Origin: Methanosphaera sp. | GTDB taxonomy: Archaea; Methanobacteriota; Methanobacteria; Methanobacteriales; Methanobacteriaceae | Length of the DNA stretch: 15,530 bases | Assembly: GCA_017430835.1 (NCBI GenBank) | Contig: JAFRMD010000185.1 | Location: 1-15,530, forward strand | Direction of reading: 5' to 3' | Part shown: positions 13,860 through 15,530 of the stretch, in pieces | Layout: every line of letters starts with the position of its first letter | Position numbering within the stretch: position 1 is the stretch's first letter | Translations under genes and position numbers: made by a program | The notes under the pieces: generated by a model | Seen by the model: the letters and a program-made list of their open reading frames with translations, nothing else | What the model was told of the DNA's origin: nothing | The model's database searches: none

Positions 13860-14411
13860 ATGGCAGATGTAGAAATTAAAGTTGAAAACATTGTAGCATC
13901 CGCAACCTTAGGTAAAGAATTAGAATTACCTAGAATCGCACCAGCTTTAGAAAATGTTGAATACAATTTAGAACAATTTCCTGGATTAGTATTCAAACTT
14001 AAAGAACCTAAAACTGCTGCTTTAATATTTGGATCTGGTAAATTAGTATGTACTGGAGCAAAATGTATTGAAGACTCAATCAAAGCAATACATATGACTG
14101 TAGATAGAATAAGAGAACTGGATACAGAAATACCAGAAGATTTTGATATAAAAATTCAAAACATAGTTGCATCAGCTAATTTAGGTAAAGTGCTAAATTT
14201 AGAAGCAGTAGCATTAGATTTAGAAAACACTGAATACGAACCAGAACAATTCCCTGGTTTAGTATACAGATTATCTGATCCTAAAGTAGTATTATTACTT
14301 TTCGGTTCTGGAAAAGTAGTATGTACTGGAGCAAAAACAGCTGATCAAGCTTTATTAGGAGTTCAAAAAACTAAAGAACGTTTAACTGAATTATACCTAA
14401 TAGAAGATTAA
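13860..14411 (+). CDS. tbp: TATA-box-binding protein (TBP)
   Basis: The general transcription factor binds TATA boxes and recruits TFB and RNA polymerase. The 183-residue protein consists of two homologous halves, about residues 6-92 and 97-183, each with the same run of motifs. IVASATLGK...FPGLVFKL...FGSGKLVCTGAK is matched by IVASANLGK...FPGLVYRL...FGSGKVVCTGAK. The phenylalanine-bearing FPGLV and FGSGK segments are the DNA-bending stirrup regions. Length is normal for archaea, with a short acidic C-terminus. GGAGGAG is the strongest SD in the window and fixes ATG 13860; the longer frame from 13824 has no support. The gene stands alone. Confidence 0.98.
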   Translation: MADVEIKVENIVASATLGKELELPRIAPALENVEYNLEQFPGLVFKLKEPKTAALIFGSGKLVCTGAKCIEDSIKAIHMTVDRIRELDTEIPEDFDIKIQNIVASANLGKVLNLEAVALDLENTEYEPEQFPGLVYRLSDPKVVLLLFGSGKVVCTGAKTADQALLGVQKTKERLTELYLIED

Positions 14412-14500
14412 ATAATTTATTAATCCAATATTAAATTATTAAGTTATTTATACTCCAAATGTAACCCCCTACATAAACGCCCATAAATAATTAATAAAAT

Positions 14501-14520
14501 AAATAGGAAAAAATAGGAAA
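14501..14520 (+). repeat. Tandem AAATAGGAAA x2
   Basis: Two exact adjacent 10-base copies lie between tbp and the SerB-like gene. The rest of this 229-base gap is AT-rich. It holds a second TAAACGCCC at 14474-14482 and a TATA-like TTATATTTTA near 14610, and shows no gene. Confidence 0.5.
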
Positions 14521-14640
14521 AATAATAATTAATATGAACAATATACATCATAATAATAGATTTATGTAATAGGTTCAAGAATTTTAACCCTATGAATTAA
14601 CATTCTTATTATATTTTATTAAAAATATATCGGTGATCTT

Positions 14641-15456
14641 TTGATTAAATTGGTAGTATTTGATCTAGACAATGTCTTAATAGACACAGAAACAATAGAT
14701 GAAATAGCAAAAATAAAAGGTATTGAAGACGAAATAAGTGACATAACATTACAAGCAATGCAAGGAAAAATTCCTTTTGAAGAATCAATCAGACAACGAG
14801 TAAAAAAGTTAGAAGGCATCAGTACGGAAGAAATTGATAAAGTAATGGAAAAAATATCCTTAAACCCGGGTGCTGAAGAAACTGCAGCAGAATTAAAAAA
14901 ACAAGGATATAAAATTGCAATCATTACTGGAAGTTTTGATGTTATAGCTTTCAAAATAAAAGAACGTATAAATGCAGACTACGTATACTGCAACGTACTT
15001 GAAGTAGAAGATGGAAAACTATCCGGAGAAGTATCTGGACCATTAATAACACAAAACAAGGTAGATGTCCTAAGACAACTTGTTGATGAAATAGGAATTA
15101 CATTAGATGAATGTGTCGCCATAGGTGATGGGGCAAACGACATAGAAATGATTAGAAATGCAAAAATAGGTATTGCATACAATGCTAAACCAATTGTCAA
15201 AGAACAAGCCGATATAGAAATCAATGAAAAAGACCTAAGGAAGGTACTTGATATCATGGCAGATGAAGAAATGAAAACTAAAGAAGAAGTAGTAGAAGAA
15301 CCTGTAGAAAATACCACTACTGAAGAAGAAGTAGTAACTGAAGAAGTTGCTGAAGAAGTTGAAGAAGTTCAAGCAGAAGAAGCTGAAGTTGAAGAAGCTG
15401 AATATAGCGTTTATAAGCGCTTAGGATCTTATTCCTCTTCTTTACGCCTTCTGTAA
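14641..15456 (+). CDS. serB: Phosphoserine phosphatase-like HAD protein with Glu-rich tail
   Basis: Residues 1-208 form a HAD phosphatase very close to archaeal phosphoserine phosphatase. Motif I has D8 and D10 (FDLDNVL), followed by ETIDEIAKIKG and AMQGKIPFEESIRQRV, the serine-binding cap of this family. Motif II has T96 (IITGSFD), motif III K140, and motif IV D163 and D167 (IGDGANDIEM). It would make L-serine in the cytoplasm. TTG 14641 is the start, with GGTGAT (14632-14637) 3 bases before it, as in rmlB. Residues 209-254 are almost only Glu, Val, Ala and Thr. The last 17 residues (YSVYKRLGSYSSSLRLL) are read from G+C-rich DNA that is coding on the other strand, so the true C-terminus probably lies elsewhere. 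Confidence 0.82.
   Translation: MIKLVVFDLDNVLIDTETIDEIAKIKGIEDEISDITLQAMQGKIPFEESIRQRVKKLEGISTEEIDKVMEKISLNPGAEETAAELKKQGYKIAIITGSFDVIAFKIKERINADYVYCNVLEVEDGKLSGEVSGPLITQNKVDVLRQLVDEIGITLDECVAIGDGANDIEMIRNAKIGIAYNAKPIVKEQADIEINEKDLRKVLDIMADEEMKTKEEVVEEPVENTTTEEEVVTEEVAEEVEEVQAEEAEVEEAEYSVYKRLGSYSSSLRLL
15283..15403 (+). repeat. GAA-rich low-complexity repeat in the SerB-like tail
   Basis: Degenerate repeats of GAAGAAGT(A/T) and GAAGCTGAA encode an acidic tail. Such sequence is prone to slippage and to mis-joining in assembly, and it lies directly before a change in base composition. Confidence 0.6.
15406..15421. repeat. Near-perfect 16-base palindrome at the composition junction
   Basis: AGCGTTTATAAGCGCT reads the same on both strands except for one T-G position. 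It overlaps the perfect palindrome TAAGCGCTTA (15414-15423). It sits between the GAA-rich tail and the stop of the minus-strand fragment. It could be a bidirectional terminator stem or a junction mark. Confidence 0.55.
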
Positions 15457-15530
15457 GCGTAAACTCCGCCGAGTCCGGCTCCTGCAAGAATGAATCCTGC
15501 AAGTGCGCCAAGTGGATCGTTGTGATCGCC
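15429..15530 (-). CDS. C-terminal fragment of a membrane-anchored (surface?) protein
   Basis: The minus strand is open from the window edge to TAA at 15431-15429, giving 33 residues. A glycine/alanine-rich hydrophobic segment (ALAGFILAGAGLGGVYAY) is followed by the basic-acidic tail RRRKEEE. This is the usual end of secreted proteins held in the membrane by a C-terminal helix, with RRRK as the stop-transfer signal; the family cannot be named. Codons (GGC, CTC, TTC, TAC) and about 53% G+C differ sharply from every other gene here. The frame overlaps the end of the SerB-like frame by 28 bases. It may be a foreign insertion or the far side of a chimeric join. Confidence 0.6.
   Translation of the reverse strand, partial: GDHNDPLGALAGFILAGAGLGGVYAYRRRKEEE

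Noticed and set aside
14501..14520. Start of a CRISPR-like array
   Set aside because: There are only two adjacent 10-base copies, without spacers and without cas genes.
15317..15511. Leucine/glutamine-rich minus-strand ORF at the window end
   Set aside because: It is the antisense reading of the GAA-rich SerB-like tail. Another minus-strand frame (15429-15530) gives a convincing membrane anchor instead.

Overview
The window is about 30% G+C and encodes a methanogenic archaeon of the order Methanobacteriales, most like a host-associated Methanosphaera or Methanobrevibacter (genus is inference). The lineage evidence is the gene set: an archaeal TATA-binding protein, the NifH-like CfbC of coenzyme F430 synthesis, the AksA and homoaconitase pair of coenzyme B synthesis, and archaeal DUF371 and DUF123 proteins. 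Shine-Dalgarno (SD) sites of the GGTGAT type, AT-rich TATA boxes and T-tract terminators agree with this. The window reads as ordinary chromosome except for its last ~110 bases.

Layout. 61-615: an iron-sulfur-flavoprotein-like protein. 778-4228 (+): purF, then a tight pair of a U32-family protein and cfbC. 4221-4688 (-): a DUF123 GIY-YIG-like protein overlapping the end of cfbC. 4746-5159 (+): DUF371. 5173-5256 (-): tRNA-Leu(GAG). 5379-9444: a nucleotide-sugar block with rmlD (-) divergent from rmlB (+), then rmlA and galU as an operon; rmlC is absent. 9728-10306 (+): an intracellular transglutaminase-like protein. 10449-12874 (-): the aksA-hacA operon. 13023-13562 (-): a CYTH-domain protein. 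13860-14411 (+): tbp. 14641-15456 (+): a SerB-like phosphatase with a glutamate-rich tail. 15429-15530 (-): the C-terminal end of a membrane-anchored protein, cut by the window edge.

Together the genes cover housekeeping and methanogen cofactor work: purine entry (PurF), F430 macrocycle reduction (CfbC), the first chain-elongation steps towards 7-mercaptoheptanoyl-threonine phosphate (AksA and HacA), activated sugars for envelope glycans (Rml proteins and GalU), serine synthesis (SerB) and basal transcription (TBP).

Two observations stand out. First, aksA has no ATG, GTG or TTG start in any frame near its N-terminus. Its only upstream in-frame ATG is followed at once by TAG, and the best-placed initiator is an AUU codon 7-8 bases after a GGGGG SD. 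Second, base composition jumps from about 30% to about 53% G+C at about 15,405-15,430. The jump lies at a near-palindrome just after a GAA-rich repeat and marks either a chimeric join or a recent insertion.
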